Positions 44,983 to 53,980 are shown, counted from the stretch's first letter. The stretch is 64,000 nucleotides of DNA from DATDIC01 sp963777625 (GCA_963777625.1 CAVZRO010000001.1:372001-436000); one strand, 5' to 3'. The notes: a model not told the origin generated them from the sequence alone. Program-made: numbers and translations.

Positions 44983-45588
44983 TTAGACTCCTACCGTTTC
45001 GGGGAAGAATTCGATGCAGCGAATCTCTCCAGATAAAATCAGCACGCCACGCTGCGGGATGTCTTTCCAAATATCATGCTCATCCAACCCATACATCCGC
45101 TCGATATAGAGGTCTTCGCTCCTTCGGGTCAGACGATGCAAAAGATCCGGTGCCGCAAAAACCTGCTACTTTGCTTCCATCTTTCAACGTGACCAGCACC
45201 CAACAGGCGTCAAGTCCTCCGAACGTCCTATCCCAAGCAGTCGGCATGACGTGGACAACTCGGATGCCCAGTTTACCCAGGACTCGACGAGACCATCCCT
45301 TACTAGCATTCAAGCCAAGCAGAAAGCCGAATAGGGCTGGGCCAATGATGATCCAGCCAAGCCAACTACCTGCTCGCTGATAAGGTGCGAGGCCTGCACG
45401 CTCAACGCGCTTACGAATGGAACCGATAGCCCATACCAAATAAGAGAAAGCGCAAAAAGAGTCAGGATTAAGTCCTTGATCTCAATACGTCCAGTCAGAA
45501 ACTGTGCTCTGACAAACATGGCCACGAGGCCAGGGACGATGAACACAGCGACAAGCGTCAACTGCTCCAGAGATTTTATCTCACCCAT
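44983..45588 (-). pseudogene. DUF6338 membrane protein gene, broken by two frameshifts
   Basis: From ATG 45588 three successive frames join to one DUF6338-like protein of about 200 residues. Part 1: MGEIKSLEQLTLVAVFIVPG and a second membrane segment IEIKDLILTLFALSLIWYGL. Part 2: SWLGWIIIGPALFGFLLGLN (third membrane segment) and CWVLVTLKDGSKVAGFCGTG, then FASSDPKER. Part 3: LYIERMYGLDEHDIWKDIPQ, then RGVLILSGEIRCIEFFPETV. Breaks lie near 45350-45420 and at about 45113-45120. Stretches near 45430-45480 are only about 40 percent G+C, far below the rest of the window, so it looks like imported DNA. DUF6338 has no known function. Confidence 0.72.
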
Positions 45589-45810
45589 CAAAAAACTGAC
45601 TTGAGAACTCGCAAACGGACAGCGTCGCCTTCCGCGGCGCCCTTCGAAACCATTACGCGACGCATTCGGGTAACGCAAGCAGATTGTCGTTGCAGTGGCC
45701 GTGGGGCTGAGCAGGCGCCCGGCTGTTGCTGGTGCGTCGGCCGTGTCAAATACCCCTGCCCTTTGCCCTGCTCGTCATCGCCGGAGTCGCCACACCTGGA
45801 TCAGCTTCTC
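45589..45810. other. Gene-free stretch
   Basis: No gene, repeat copy or RNA gene could be recognised between the DUF6338 pseudogene and the brnTA-linked small ORF. Frames here are short and lack ribosome binding sites. It may contain the promoter of the DUF6338/GYVP pair. Confidence 0.4.
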
Positions 45811-45930
45811 CTAGGCGCGCAATTTCTGCTGCTCTGCAACCAGGTCGGCGACGCGAGCACCGCCCGCCTGTTTCGGCCGTGCCATGAAATCCCGGATGAG
45901 TTCTCCCGCATTATCATCACGACTTCCCAT
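45811..45930 (-). CDS. Possible third small ORF of the brnTA operon
   Basis: 39 codons from ATG 45930 (overlapping the end of brnA): MGSRDDNAGELIRDFMARPK then QAGGARVADLVAEQQKLRA. The predicted helices are amphipathic and rich in Arg/Glu, unlike random translation, and it sits as the third gene after the toxin and antitoxin. I do not recognise a family. It may be a real small protein or chance. Confidence 0.35.
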   Translation of the reverse strand: MGSRDDNAGELIRDFMARPKQAGGARVADLVAEQQKLRA

Positions 45931-46213
45931 GTCTCGGCATATGCTGGCGCAACACCTCGTTGATGAGCACCTGCCAGCCGGGACCTTCCTGACGATAGGC
46001 ATTCAGCACGTCCGGGTCGAGCCGCAGCGTCTGGTTGACCTTGCGGTTTGGCTTCGCTGGGCGACCGCCGCGGCGCAGCGCTTGCACCGCCTCTGCGCCG
46101 AATTTCTCCGCGATAATCTCCAGCGCAGGTCGCGCTGTGCGAATCTGTTCGCGCGTCCATTCGGGATTTTCGTCGTCGGGTCTTGAGGCCGCGTCATCCT
46201 TTTTCCTGCTCAT
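45917..46213 (-). CDS. brnA: BrnA antitoxin
   Basis: 98 residues. The conserved C-terminal DNA-binding ribbon-helix-helix is seen in NQTLRLDPDVLNAYRQEGPG then WQVLINEVLRQHM; the charged N-terminus with DDENPEWTREQIRTARPA is typical of BrnA, which binds BrnT and represses the operon. The start at 46213 overlaps the brnT stop by 20 bp, so toxin and antitoxin are coupled. Order toxin then antitoxin is the standard Brn arrangement. Confidence 0.88.
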   Translation of the reverse strand: MSRKKDDAASRPDDENPEWTREQIRTARPALEIIAEKFGAEAVQALRRGGRPAKPNRKVNQTLRLDPDVLNAYRQEGPGWQVLINEVLRQHMPRHGKS

Positions 46214-46466
46214 ACCACTTCATCTCCTTCCGATTGGCTTTGCGGAAGCTGATTACGTGCAGCGCATCGGCGCGGATCGTGACCACGGCCGCATGCAACC
46301 GCCACCCCAGGAACGCCAGCACTTGGATGCGCGTCTCGCCGTAATCCTTGCGCGTGTCTTCCTGCGACACGGCCGTCTCCCAGTCGAGTTCGGCTACCCG
46401 CTCGAACGACAGGCCACGTTCCGCGATGTTCCGGGCGTTCTTCGCCGGATCGAACGTCAGCCGCAT
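46194..46466 (-). CDS. brnT: BrnT ribonuclease toxin
   Basis: 90 residues. The hallmark is FDPAKNARNIAERGLSFERV with the RelE-like fold and the C-terminal LHVISFRKANRKEMKWYEQE including the catalytic Arg/Lys cluster. BrnT cuts RNA and is held by BrnA. Start ATG 46466; A+T-rich DNA lies upstream (46467-46500) where the promoter and BrnA operator would be. Third toxin-antitoxin locus of the window. Confidence 0.9.
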   Translation of the reverse strand: MRLTFDPAKNARNIAERGLSFERVAELDWETAVSQEDTRKDYGETRIQVLAFLGWRLHAAVVTIRADALHVISFRKANRKEMKWYEQEKG

Positions 46467-46589
46467 ATTAGTTAACGCTACAGCGAAAACCCCTCTAAGT
46501 CAAGGCTATCCGCCGTAACGGAAACCTGCCGCCTGCCACGAGCGGGTTGCCTCTCTTGCCGTCAATGCCGGGCATTTGTCGGAAGTGCG

Positions 46590-47636
46590 TCAGTTTGAAT
46601 TTAATGGACGACGTCGCGGAAGATTGCCCGACCGACCGCGATGCCGCTCCGTCTCCTCGCGCACCTCCGCCTCGATCGCATCCAGCAGCCGCACCGGGAA
46701 ATACCGTGGCACGCCCTCGCAGATGAACACCATCCGGCTCTGCCGGTCCGCTGAGGGCCACTGATCGAGCCATTCCGGCTCCGATATGCTGTGCCGCACG
46801 ACATGGATCACCGCCGGACGGCCGGGCATTTCCTCCACTTCGACCAGCCCCTTCAGCCGCAGCAGCTTCGCGCCGCAATTCTCCGCCAGCGCCTCCAGCC
46901 ACATTGCCAGGGCCAGCGCCGGAACTGGCCGCTCTCGCTGCAGCACGAACGTCTCGATCGCACCGTCATGCGCCGCCCGTCCGAACGCGCGCCCGGCCGG
47001 CGGCGGCACCGCCGCCAGCCGCGCCGCCCGCTGCTGCGCCGTTGCGCCGCCGAGCAGCAGCTCCGGCGCCAGCTCGCCGCGCACCGCGGCCAGCAACGGC
47101 GCACCCGGGTTCAGCGCCGCCAGCGCTGCCTCCAGGCTCGCCGTTCCTGACATCAGATCCCGCTTCGTCACCAGCAGCCGGTCGGCCAGCGCCACCTGCC
47201 GCCGTGCCTCGGCGTGCTGGCGCAGGTTCGCCGCCCCGTTCACCGCATCAACCAGCGTCACCACAAACTCGATCCGGTGCCCCCGGCCGATATCGGGATC
47301 GGTGATCAGCACCTGCAGGATCGGCACCGGGTCCGCCAGGCCGGACGTCTCGATCAGCACCCGCTGGTATGCCGGAATTTCCCCCGCCTGCCGGCGCCGT
47401 TCCAGGTCCAGCAGCGTCGCCGCCACATCGCTGCGCATCCGGCAGCACAGGCAGCCTGTGCTCAGCGCCACCAGCGTCTCGTCGCCGGCGGCGATCAGGT
47501 CATGGTCGAGGCCGATCTCCCCCCATTCGTTCACGATCACCGCCGTGCGCACAAAATCCGGGTGCCGCAGCAGCGCGGCGATCAGCGTGGTCTTGCCGCT
47601 GCCGAGAAACCCGGTGACGATGGAGACTGGGATCAC
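46590..47636 (-). CDS. CobW/COG0523-family GTPase metal chaperone
   Basis: 348 residues. P-loop GFLGSGKTTLIAALL at the start, metal site CLCC in STGCLCCRMRSDVAA, and the guanine-specificity TKRD; the C-terminal CobW_C domain starts around residue 230 (AIETFVLQRERPVPALALAM). These GTPases insert or store zinc, cobalt or other metals. No cobalamin genes are near, so the metal is unknown. The start is GTG 47636, only 17 bp from the start of the divergent pseudogene. Length is typical. Confidence 0.9.
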   Translation of the reverse strand: MIPVSIVTGFLGSGKTTLIAALLRHPDFVRTAVIVNEWGEIGLDHDLIAAGDETLVALSTGCLCCRMRSDVAATLLDLERRRQAGEIPAYQRVLIETSGLADPVPILQVLITDPDIGRGHRIEFVVTLVDAVNGAANLRQHAEARRQVALADRLLVTKRDLMSGTASLEAALAALNPGAPLLAAVRGELAPELLLGGATAQQRAARLAAVPPPAGRAFGRAAHDGAIETFVLQRERPVPALALAMWLEALAENCGAKLLRLKGLVEVEEMPGRPAVIHVVRHSISEPEWLDQWPSADRQSRMVFICEGVPRYFPVRLLDAIEAEVREETERHRGRSGNLPRRRPLNSN

Positions 47637-47653
47637 GGCGCCGGAGTGCCATC

Positions 47654-48284
47654 ATGGACGCGATCGAAAACACCCATCTTATTACCGATGAGGCGGCGCT
47701 GGCGGCGCTGTACGGCGAGCCCTCGCCCGGCCGCCGTGCTGAAAGAGGTGGACCATGTTCACCCGCACTATCGCGCCTTCATCCAGGCCGCGCCATTCGT
47801 GACCATGGCCACGTCGGGTCCTGGCGGGCTGGACGTCACACCGCGCGGCGATCCTGCCGGGTTTGTCGAGGTCGCCGACGAAAACACCCTGCTGATCCCG
47901 GACCGCCGCGGCAACAACCGCGCCGACAGCCTGCGCAACCTGATCCACGATCCGCGCATCGCCTTGCTGTTCCTGATCCCGGGCGTGGGCGAGACGCTGC
48001 GCGTCAACGGCCGCGCGCATATCTCCATCGACCCCGAGCTGCTCGCCCGCTTCCCGGCCCAGGGCAAGCTGCCGCGCTCGGTCATCGTGGTGCGGGTGGA
48101 GACGGTGTATTTCCAGTGCCCGAAAGCGATCGTGCGATCCGATCTGTGGAACCCCGACAAGCGCATTCCACGCTCCGCTCTGCCGAGCACCGGAACGATC
48201 CTGGCCGACATCAGCCGCGGCCGGGTGGGCGGGGCCGACTACGACAAGGCCTATCCGCAACGGCTGAAGGAGACGATCTATTAG
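47654..48284 (+). pseudogene. Pyridoxamine 5'-phosphate oxidase-family (FMN split-barrel) gene with a +1 frameshift
   Basis: From ATG 47654 the frame begins MDAIENTHLITDEAALAALY GEPSP, then the homologous reading jumps frame at the C-run CGCCCGGCC (47724-47732) to AAVLKEVDHVHPHYRAFIQA, then FVTMATSGPGGLDVTPRGDP, LLIPDRRGNNRADSLRN and IPGVGETLRVNGRAHIS to the stop at 48284. Removing one C restores the family order. The proteins bind FMN and are related to flavin reductases/haem-degrading enzymes; the exact role is unknown. It is divergent from cobW with 17 bp between starts. Fourth broken gene within 6 kb. Confidence 0.87.
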
Positions 48285-48342
48285 GGCAGATCACGCTTCA
48301 CTGGAATCAGCCTGATTCCCGGAGCGCGCAAATCTGTGGCGG

Positions 48343-48615
48343 CTAATCTTCCGGAGCTTCATCCTTCAGCCTGTTTCGCAGCGCCGCGATAACGGCGACG
48401 ATCGACGGCAGAGCCCTTGAAGGACGTCCCGCGGCAACCCGGGTCGGCATCTCAAGATACCAGCGGATCGGACGCTGCTCCGCCCCCGCGGCGCGGATCA
48501 CGTAACACCCGGTTGCAGTCGCAATCTCTACCCCGTCATCCGCACCAACCCGGCCGGCAATCTCCCAGACCGCCAGGCAGTCAGCCACCAGCGCCCGCAG
48601 CTCAGGATCGGTCAT
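48343..48615 (-). CDS. Conserved-looking hypothetical protein
   Basis: 90 residues: MTDPELRALVADCLAVWEIA, GVEIATATGCYVIRAAGAEQ and RPIRWYLEMPTRVAAGRPSR. Likely alpha/beta, cytosolic, no signal. Not recognised. ATG 48615 overlaps the stop of a 33-codon upstream frame (ATGA). The downstream edge near 48285-48335 resembles the DNA at 35640-35690. It is flanked by MITE copy E upstream. Confidence 0.6.
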   Translation of the reverse strand: MTDPELRALVADCLAVWEIAGRVGADDGVEIATATGCYVIRAAGAEQRPIRWYLEMPTRVAAGRPSRALPSIVAVIAALRNRLKDEAPED

Positions 48616-48713
48616 GCGAAGACCTCACCGAGTTGCTCGGTCATGATCGTGGAACTGATCCGCGGCTCGTCCGCTCGATGCAGCAGGCCATCTCGTGGTT
48701 CGGCATCGGTCAT
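48612..48713 (-). other. Short ORF coupled to the hypothetical gene
   Basis: 33 codons from ATG 48713: MTDAEPRDGLLHRADEPRIS then STIMTEQLGEVFA. The TGA overlaps the ATG of the next gene. Its start is 16 bp from MITE copy E, so the element may have cut off an upstream portion. Could be a leader peptide or a truncated gene. Not recognised. Confidence 0.3.
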
Positions 48714-48728
48714 GAAAGCATGATAACA

Positions 48729-48912
48729 TATTATTCCGGACCGCATTGAGGATGACCCATCCTGCCGGTGTTGCCCGGAGCAACGTGAAGCGAACGAGCG
48801 GCGCTGTGGGCGGCAAAGTCGTGGATAGCCGGGACAAGCCTGGCTTGGCCCGGCCATGACGGAAAGGGGCCGGCCATGACGGAAAGGGTCAGCATCAATG
48901 CGGGTTGGTATT
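48729..48912 (+). repeat. MITE-like dispersed element, copy E
   Basis: About 184 bp. Left TATTATTCCGGACCGCATTG, right GTCAGCATCAATGCGGGTTG then GTATTATACC. Core and central block are intact with two tandem units. Its right end abuts another end-like sequence (TATACCAACATGCGAGGATG), as though a second, mostly lost copy lay there. Confidence 0.87.
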
Positions 48913-48944
48913 ATACCAACATGCGAGGATGGCGACTCTGAATC

Positions 48945-48972
48945 CGTCATGCCCGCGGAAGCGGGAATGACG
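48945..48972. repeat. REP-type hairpin
   Basis: CGTCATGCCCGCGGAAGCGG then GAATGACG: inner CCCGC/GCGGG and outer GTCAT/ATGAC arms. It follows MITE copy E by about 30 bp and is 28 bp from the stop of the dihydropyrimidinase gene. The gap 48913-48999 holds nothing else. Confidence 0.7.
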
Positions 48973-48999
48973 AACGTAGGTCACCCTTATATAGAAACG

Positions 49000-50430
49000 T
49001 CAAAGGCCCGGCCCGGCAATGATCTCCGCGGCAACCTTTCGCCGCTGCCACCGCCCGTCATCCAGACTGCCGAGAAACCGCCCGTTCTCCACCACCACCT
49101 TGCCGCGCAGCATCGTCAGGCACGGCCACGCCAGCATCTGCCGCCCCTCCCACGGCGTGTAATCTGCCTCGTGCAGCTCCGCCGCCCGGATCACCCGCCG
49201 GTCCGCCGGGTCCAGCACGCAGATGTCGGCGTCCGCCCCCGCCGCCAGCGCACCCTTGCGCGGGTATAGCCCCATGATCTTCGCCGCATTGGTCGAAACC
49301 AGATCGACGAACCGCGGCAGCGAGTAGCCGCGCCGGCCCACCATCTCGGTGTACATCAGCGCCACCCGCGGCTCCACGCCGGCGTTCCCACCCGTGGTGT
49401 CATCGATCCGCACGCCCTGGATCTTCTGCTTCAGCGTGCAGCATATCTCGTCCGTCGCCACGCAGTTGATCGACCCGTCCAGCGTGCCCGCCCACAACGC
49501 CGCCTGGTCCTCCACCGCCTTCAGCGACGGATAGGTGTGATAGATCTGCCCGTTCGGTCGCCGGTAATCCTCGCTCGTATAGAGCATGTACTGGTGCAGC
49601 GATTCCCCGTACACCGGCACGCTCCGGGCCCGCGCCTCGCGGATCGCCGACACACCCGAGGCCGCCGACGTGTGCATCATGTAAAGCGCCGTCCCCGGCA
49701 CCTTCTCCGCCAGCCGTATTACCCGGCGAAACGAAATATCCTCCGACAGCGTGTTGTGGACTTCCGCCATGTTGGCAAAACCGGTGCGCCCCTCGCGGAT
49801 CAGCTTGCCATACATGTGCATGACAATATCGTTGTCTTCGGAATGAATGACCCCCAGTCCGCCCTGCGCCGCCAGCACCTGGAACACCTCCCAGATGTCG
49901 CCGAAATCCACCATCCTTCCCTTGCGGCTCGGCGTGATGTCGGTGGTAAAAATCTTCACCGTCGGAAACCCGGCCTGGATCGCCTCCGCCAGTTCACCGA
50001 ACAGGTTCACCGGCAGCGCGCCCTCCACCATCAGATGCTGGGCGTAATCGCACGCCGAATGGCCCTTCCAGTCCTCCTCCCGCCGCGCGATCGCATCCTG
50101 CATGGACGCGCCCTGCGAACAACGCGTGAAGTCGATGATCGTCGTCGTCCCGCCATGCACCGCGGCCCGGCTGACGATATCCGGCGGGTCGGTCAGCCCG
50201 GCGGTGCCGTCCGGGTTCGGCAGGAACCATTTGCAGTGCACATGCGGGTCGATCCCGCCGGGCATCACGATCTTGCCCGTCGCGTCGATCAGCCTGGCAC
50301 CCTCGGGGACCGGCAGACTGCCGGCGGCACTCACCGCCACGATCCGGCCCAACTCGATCGCCAGGTCGCAGGCCTGCACGCCGGTCTGCGTCACCACCCG
50401 GTCCCCGCGCACCACGATCTCGATCATCAT
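49000..50430 (-). CDS. hydA: Dihydropyrimidinase/D-hydantoinase
   Basis: 476 residues of cyclic amidohydrolase. Metal ligands: HVH in MPGGIDPHVHCKWF, the carboxylated Lys in GFPTVKIFTTD, His in LGVIHSEDNDI, His in ALYMMHTSAASG and Asp in NCVATDEICC. It opens dihydropyrimidines or hydantoins in pyrimidine breakdown. An amidase partner (carbamoylase) is not next to it; a DAO-family oxidase is divergent. Start at 50430 (MMIEIVV) or the Met one codon later. Confidence 0.88.
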   Translation of the reverse strand: MMIEIVVRGDRVVTQTGVQACDLAIELGRIVAVSAAGSLPVPEGARLIDATGKIVMPGGIDPHVHCKWFLPNPDGTAGLTDPPDIVSRAAVHGGTTTIIDFTRCSQGASMQDAIARREEDWKGHSACDYAQHLMVEGALPVNLFGELAEAIQAGFPTVKIFTTDITPSRKGRMVDFGDIWEVFQVLAAQGGLGVIHSEDNDIVMHMYGKLIREGRTGFANMAEVHNTLSEDISFRRVIRLAEKVPGTALYMMHTSAASGVSAIREARARSVPVYGESLHQYMLYTSEDYRRPNGQIYHTYPSLKAVEDQAALWAGTLDGSINCVATDEICCTLKQKIQGVRIDDTTGGNAGVEPRVALMYTEMVGRRGYSLPRFVDLVSTNAAKIMGLYPRKGALAAGADADICVLDPADRRVIRAAELHEADYTPWEGRQMLAWPCLTMLRGKVVVENGRFLGSLDDGRWQRRKVAAEIIAGPGL

Positions 50431-50684
50431 CTGTTCTCCGCCGAGTACGCGCGCATGCTTGCCCGGGGCTGAACCCGAGACAAGCGTCGGCAGGCGAGAA
50501 TGGCGGATGTGCGAACGGAATGTTTGCCTTTCGCCGTCCGGGCGCGCCTGGCAGGCGTCTCACACCAGCGGCCCAGGGTCTTGACTGCTCCGGTCCAGTG
50601 CACCACCCGCGGGCTTCGGGGCGGTTGCGCTGCCGGAAATTCCGACCGCTTGCGGGCCGCGGCATCAGCATTGATGGTGGGGCC

Positions 50685-51812
50685 ATGGACACGCAAGACT
50701 TCGATATCCTGGTCATCGGCGCCGGCATGGCCGGCGCCAGCGCCGCCGCGGCGCTTTGCGCCGATCGCCGCGTCGCCCTGATCGAGGCGGAAGAGCAGGC
50801 CGGCTATCACAGCACCGGCCGTTCCGCCGCCATCTGGGTCCAGAATTACGGCCCGCCCGACGTCCGCCTGCTCAGCCGTCTTTCCCGAAGCTTCTTCGAA
50901 TCACCGCCAGCCGGATTCGCCGACGCGCCCCTGATGCGCCGACGCCCTTCGCTGTTCCTGGCTACCGAAGCGCAGCGTGACAAGCTGGAACGCACCATCG
51001 CCGAAGGCACCGGGGTGCGTGCGATCACCCCGGATGCCGCGCGCGCCATGCTGCCGGCCTTGCGCCCCGGCTACGCAGTCGCCGCCGCGCTGGAAGACGA
51101 TTCCTTCGATATGGACGTCGCCGCCATCCACACCGGATTCCTGCGCCAGGTGCGCACTGCCGGCGGCATGCTCGCGCTCCGCCATCGCGCCGGACGGATC
51201 GCCCGCACGCATCGCGGCTGGGACGTGGAAACCTCCGCCGGCGCGGTCTTTCATGCCCCGGTCATCGTCAACGCCGCCGGCGCATGGGGCGACGAGGTCG
51301 CCACGCTTGCCGGCGTCCGCCCCATCGGTCTCACACCGTGCCGCCGCTCGGCCGCGATCATCGACCCGGCGCCCTGGGACGTCAGCGAATGGCCGCTGGT
51401 GGGCGATTCCGGCGATACCTGGTACGCCCGCCCAGAAGCACGCACGCGCCTGATGGTTTCGCCAGCGGACGCAACGCCGACCTACGCCCACGACGTCCGT
51501 CCCGATGAGCTCGACATCGCCACCGCGATCGCCCGCATGCAGGAAGCCCTGGCGATCGAGGTTCACCGCATCGAGCATAGCTGGGCCGGTTTGCGCAGCT
51601 TCACGCCTGACGGCAGCCTCTGCTTCGGCTGGGACCCGGTGGTCGCCGGCTTTTTCTGGTGCGTCGGCCAGGGAGGGTACGGGATCCAGACCTCGCCGGC
51701 CGCGGGTCGGCTGGTGGCGGATCTGATCGCCGGCCGCGATGCGGGCGAAGCGGCGGCGGCGATAGCGGCAATCGATCCAGGCCGGTTTGCGGCCGTCTCG
51801 CTGACAAATTGA
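50685..51812 (+). CDS. DAO-family FAD-dependent oxidoreductase
   Basis: 375 residues. FAD motif ILVIGAGMAGASAAAALCAD at residue 8, HSTGRSAAIWVQNYG around residue 43, and C-terminal GFFWCVGQGGYGIQTSPAAG for the flavin. Such enzymes oxidise amino acids or imino acids such as glycine, D-amino acids or opines. The true start is ATG 50685; upstream the frame is open but has no homology. It is divergent from hydA and followed after 68 bp by a BTAD/TPR regulator, which may control it. Confidence 0.87.
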   Translation: MDTQDFDILVIGAGMAGASAAAALCADRRVALIEAEEQAGYHSTGRSAAIWVQNYGPPDVRLLSRLSRSFFESPPAGFADAPLMRRRPSLFLATEAQRDKLERTIAEGTGVRAITPDAARAMLPALRPGYAVAAALEDDSFDMDVAAIHTGFLRQVRTAGGMLALRHRAGRIARTHRGWDVETSAGAVFHAPVIVNAAGAWGDEVATLAGVRPIGLTPCRRSAAIIDPAPWDVSEWPLVGDSGDTWYARPEARTRLMVSPADATPTYAHDVRPDELDIATAIARMQEALAIEVHRIEHSWAGLRSFTPDGSLCFGWDPVVAGFFWCVGQGGYGIQTSPAAGRLVADLIAGRDAGEAAAAIAAIDPGRFAAVSLTN

Positions 51813-51880
51813 TCTTTGAACAATTACCGCTGAGCAAACAAATCTTGCGCCATCGCCATAAATCCGCAGTAATAAGCAGC

Positions 51881-53947
51881 ATGAATGTGGCATCATCATC
51901 ATTGGCAAATGCACCTGCAACCAGGGCCTCTCCGACCCCCTTGGTGCGCCTCCGGCTGATCGGCCAGATGGAGGCTCGGTCGGAAGACGGCCAGAACGTC
52001 CTTCCGGTCGGCCGCAAAACGCGCGGCCTGCTCGCCGTCGTGGCGCTGAGCGCGCCGCGGCCCGCTTTGCGCGGCCGTCTCGCCGAGCTGCTATGGAGCC
52101 GACGGCCGGAGGAGCAGGCGCGCGCCTCGCTGCGCCAGGAAATCCATCGTCTCCTCGAAGCCCTGTCACCCGCCGGCGACGACATCCTCCAGATCACCCG
52201 CGACCACGTTACCCTGCGGCCCGGCGCCGCCTGGGTGGACGTCACCGAGGTCATGCGCGCCACCATCGACAGCCCCGGCCCGCTATCTCTGCTCGAAGGC
52301 GACCTGCTGGAAGACCTCGACGGCCTGGATGCCGCGTTCGATCTCTGGCTCACCACCGAGCGCGAACGCCTGCGCGATCGTGGCCGCACGCTCGGCGAAC
52401 TGCTGCTGCGCGCGCAGAGTGAGCCGGAACTGGCGATCACCGCCGCCCAGCGCCTGTTGCAGATCGACCGCGCGCATGAGGGGGCCTGGCGTGCGCTGAT
52501 GCGCGCCCACTCCGCCCGCGGCGAACGTGGCATGGCGATCCAGGCCTATGACCGGTGCCGGTCCGTGCTGGCGGACCTGATGGACGCCGCGCCATCGGCC
52601 GAAACGCAGAAGCTGCTGACCGAAATCCGCGGCCCGTCGAGCAGCCGCCAGCCACCGCGGCCACCAATGTCCGCCGCCGCGGAGCCGGTAACTCCGATCG
52701 AAGGCATGGAGGCACCCATGCCCGGCCCGGCCCGGGGCGGCACGCATATCGGCGTCATGCCTCTCGCCCTGGTGGGAACCGGAGCCTCCGAAGCCCATCT
52801 CGCACTCGGCCTCGCCGAGGAGATCAGCGCCGCGCTCTCGCGCATCCGCTGGATCTTCGTCGTCTCGGCCCCCTCGCTGGCCCGCTTTGCCGACGGCAAG
52901 CGCGACGAGGCGGCAATTCGCCGCACCTTCGGCCTGGACTTCCTGCTGGACGGCAGCGTGCAGCGCGTCGGCGCGCGGATGCGGGTCGGCCTGCGCCTGC
53001 TCGATCTCAGAAGCGGCGGCAAGGTGGCATGGACCGGGCAATTCGATCGCGACACCACCGACCTGCTGGCATTGCAGGATGACATCGCCGCCCAGGCCGC
53101 CGCGCGGATCGACCCCGAAATCCTGCTGCTGGAGGCCAGACGTGCCGGTACCTGGCCCGCCGAGGAAGCCACCTCCTACGAGCTCATGCTGCGTGCCCTG
53201 GCGCTGATGCAGCGGATGGAGCGCACGTCGTTGCTGCAAGCCGGTGAATGCCTGCGCCGCGCGATCGAGCTGGAGCCCGATTTCGCCGCGGCGCATGGCT
53301 GGCTGGCCTACTGGCACGTGCTGATGGCGGATCAGGGCTGGATCATGCCGTCCGACGCCGCCGAGGCAGCGGGCGCGCTGGCCGATCAGGCGATCCGGCT
53401 CGATCCGTTCGATGCGCGCCTGCTGAGCCAGGCCGCCCATGTGCGTGCGGCCTTGCAGCGGGAATTGCACGCCGCGGCGGCGCTGCACGAGCGGGCGCTG
53501 TCGGTGAACGGCAACCTGGCGGAGGCATGGGCTCTGTCGGCGGCAACCCATGCCTGGCTCGGGGATTCCGCGGCGGCGGAAGCCCGCATGGCGCACTACA
53601 AGATGCTGACGCCGCTGCATCCCGGCGCGTTCCTGTTCGATGCGTGCTGGGCGACGATCGCTCTGCTGCAGCGGGATTTCGAACGGGCCGCCGCGGCCGG
53701 GCGCGCCGCCACCCAGATGAACCCCGCCACGCTGGCGAACTGCAAGCCCTACCTGGCCGCCCTCGGCCATCTCGGACGTCGGCAGGAAGCGGCCGTCGCA
53801 TTGCGGCGTGTGCGCGCGATGGAGCCCCATTTCAGCGTGACGGGCTTTCTCGCCACCACACCGCTCGTCCGCCCCGAGCATCGCGAGCTGTTCGCGCAAG
53901 GTCTGCGGCTGGCGGGCAGCCCGGAAACGCCCGGTCCGTGGTTGTGA
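51881..53947 (+). CDS. BTAD/TPR transcriptional regulator with TolB-like segment
   Basis: 688 residues. The N-terminal winged-helix-like part RLRLIGQMEARSEDGQNVLP, then GRLAELLWSRRPEEQARASL and RQEIHRLLEAL, is followed by a BTAD domain (AITAAQRLLQIDRAHEGAWR and the segment RALMRAHSARGERGMAIQAY), as in the SARP-like class. Middle GGTHIGVMPLALVG through RVGARMRVGLRLLDLRSGGK is the TolB-like/adenylate cyclase-associated segment (about residues 285-410), then TPR units. Common in alphaproteobacteria; targets are unknown. The ATG 51881 lies in A+T-rich DNA. No membrane segments. Confidence 0.85.
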   Translation: MNVASSSLANAPATRASPTPLVRLRLIGQMEARSEDGQNVLPVGRKTRGLLAVVALSAPRPALRGRLAELLWSRRPEEQARASLRQEIHRLLEALSPAGDDILQITRDHVTLRPGAAWVDVTEVMRATIDSPGPLSLLEGDLLEDLDGLDAAFDLWLTTERERLRDRGRTLGELLLRAQSEPELAITAAQRLLQIDRAHEGAWRALMRAHSARGERGMAIQAYDRCRSVLADLMDAAPSAETQKLLTEIRGPSSSRQPPRPPMSAAAEPVTPIEGMEAPMPGPARGGTHIGVMPLALVGTGASEAHLALGLAEEISAALSRIRWIFVVSAPSLARFADGKRDEAAIRRTFGLDFLLDGSVQRVGARMRVGLRLLDLRSGGKVAWTGQFDRDTTDLLALQDDIAAQAAARIDPEILLLEARRAGTWPAEEATSYELMLRALALMQRMERTSLLQAGECLRRAIELEPDFAAAHGWLAYWHVLMADQGWIMPSDAAEAAGALADQAIRLDPFDARLLSQAAHVRAALQRELHAAAALHERALSVNGNLAEAWALSAATHAWLGDSAAAEARMAHYKMLTPLHPGAFLFDACWATIALLQRDFERAAAAGRAATQMNPATLANCKPYLAALGHLGRRQEAAVALRRVRAMEPHFSVTGFLATTPLVRPEHRELFAQGLRLAGSPETPGPWL

Positions 53948-53980
53948 TGCTGACCAGCGCGGACGATGGGTCTAGAGATC

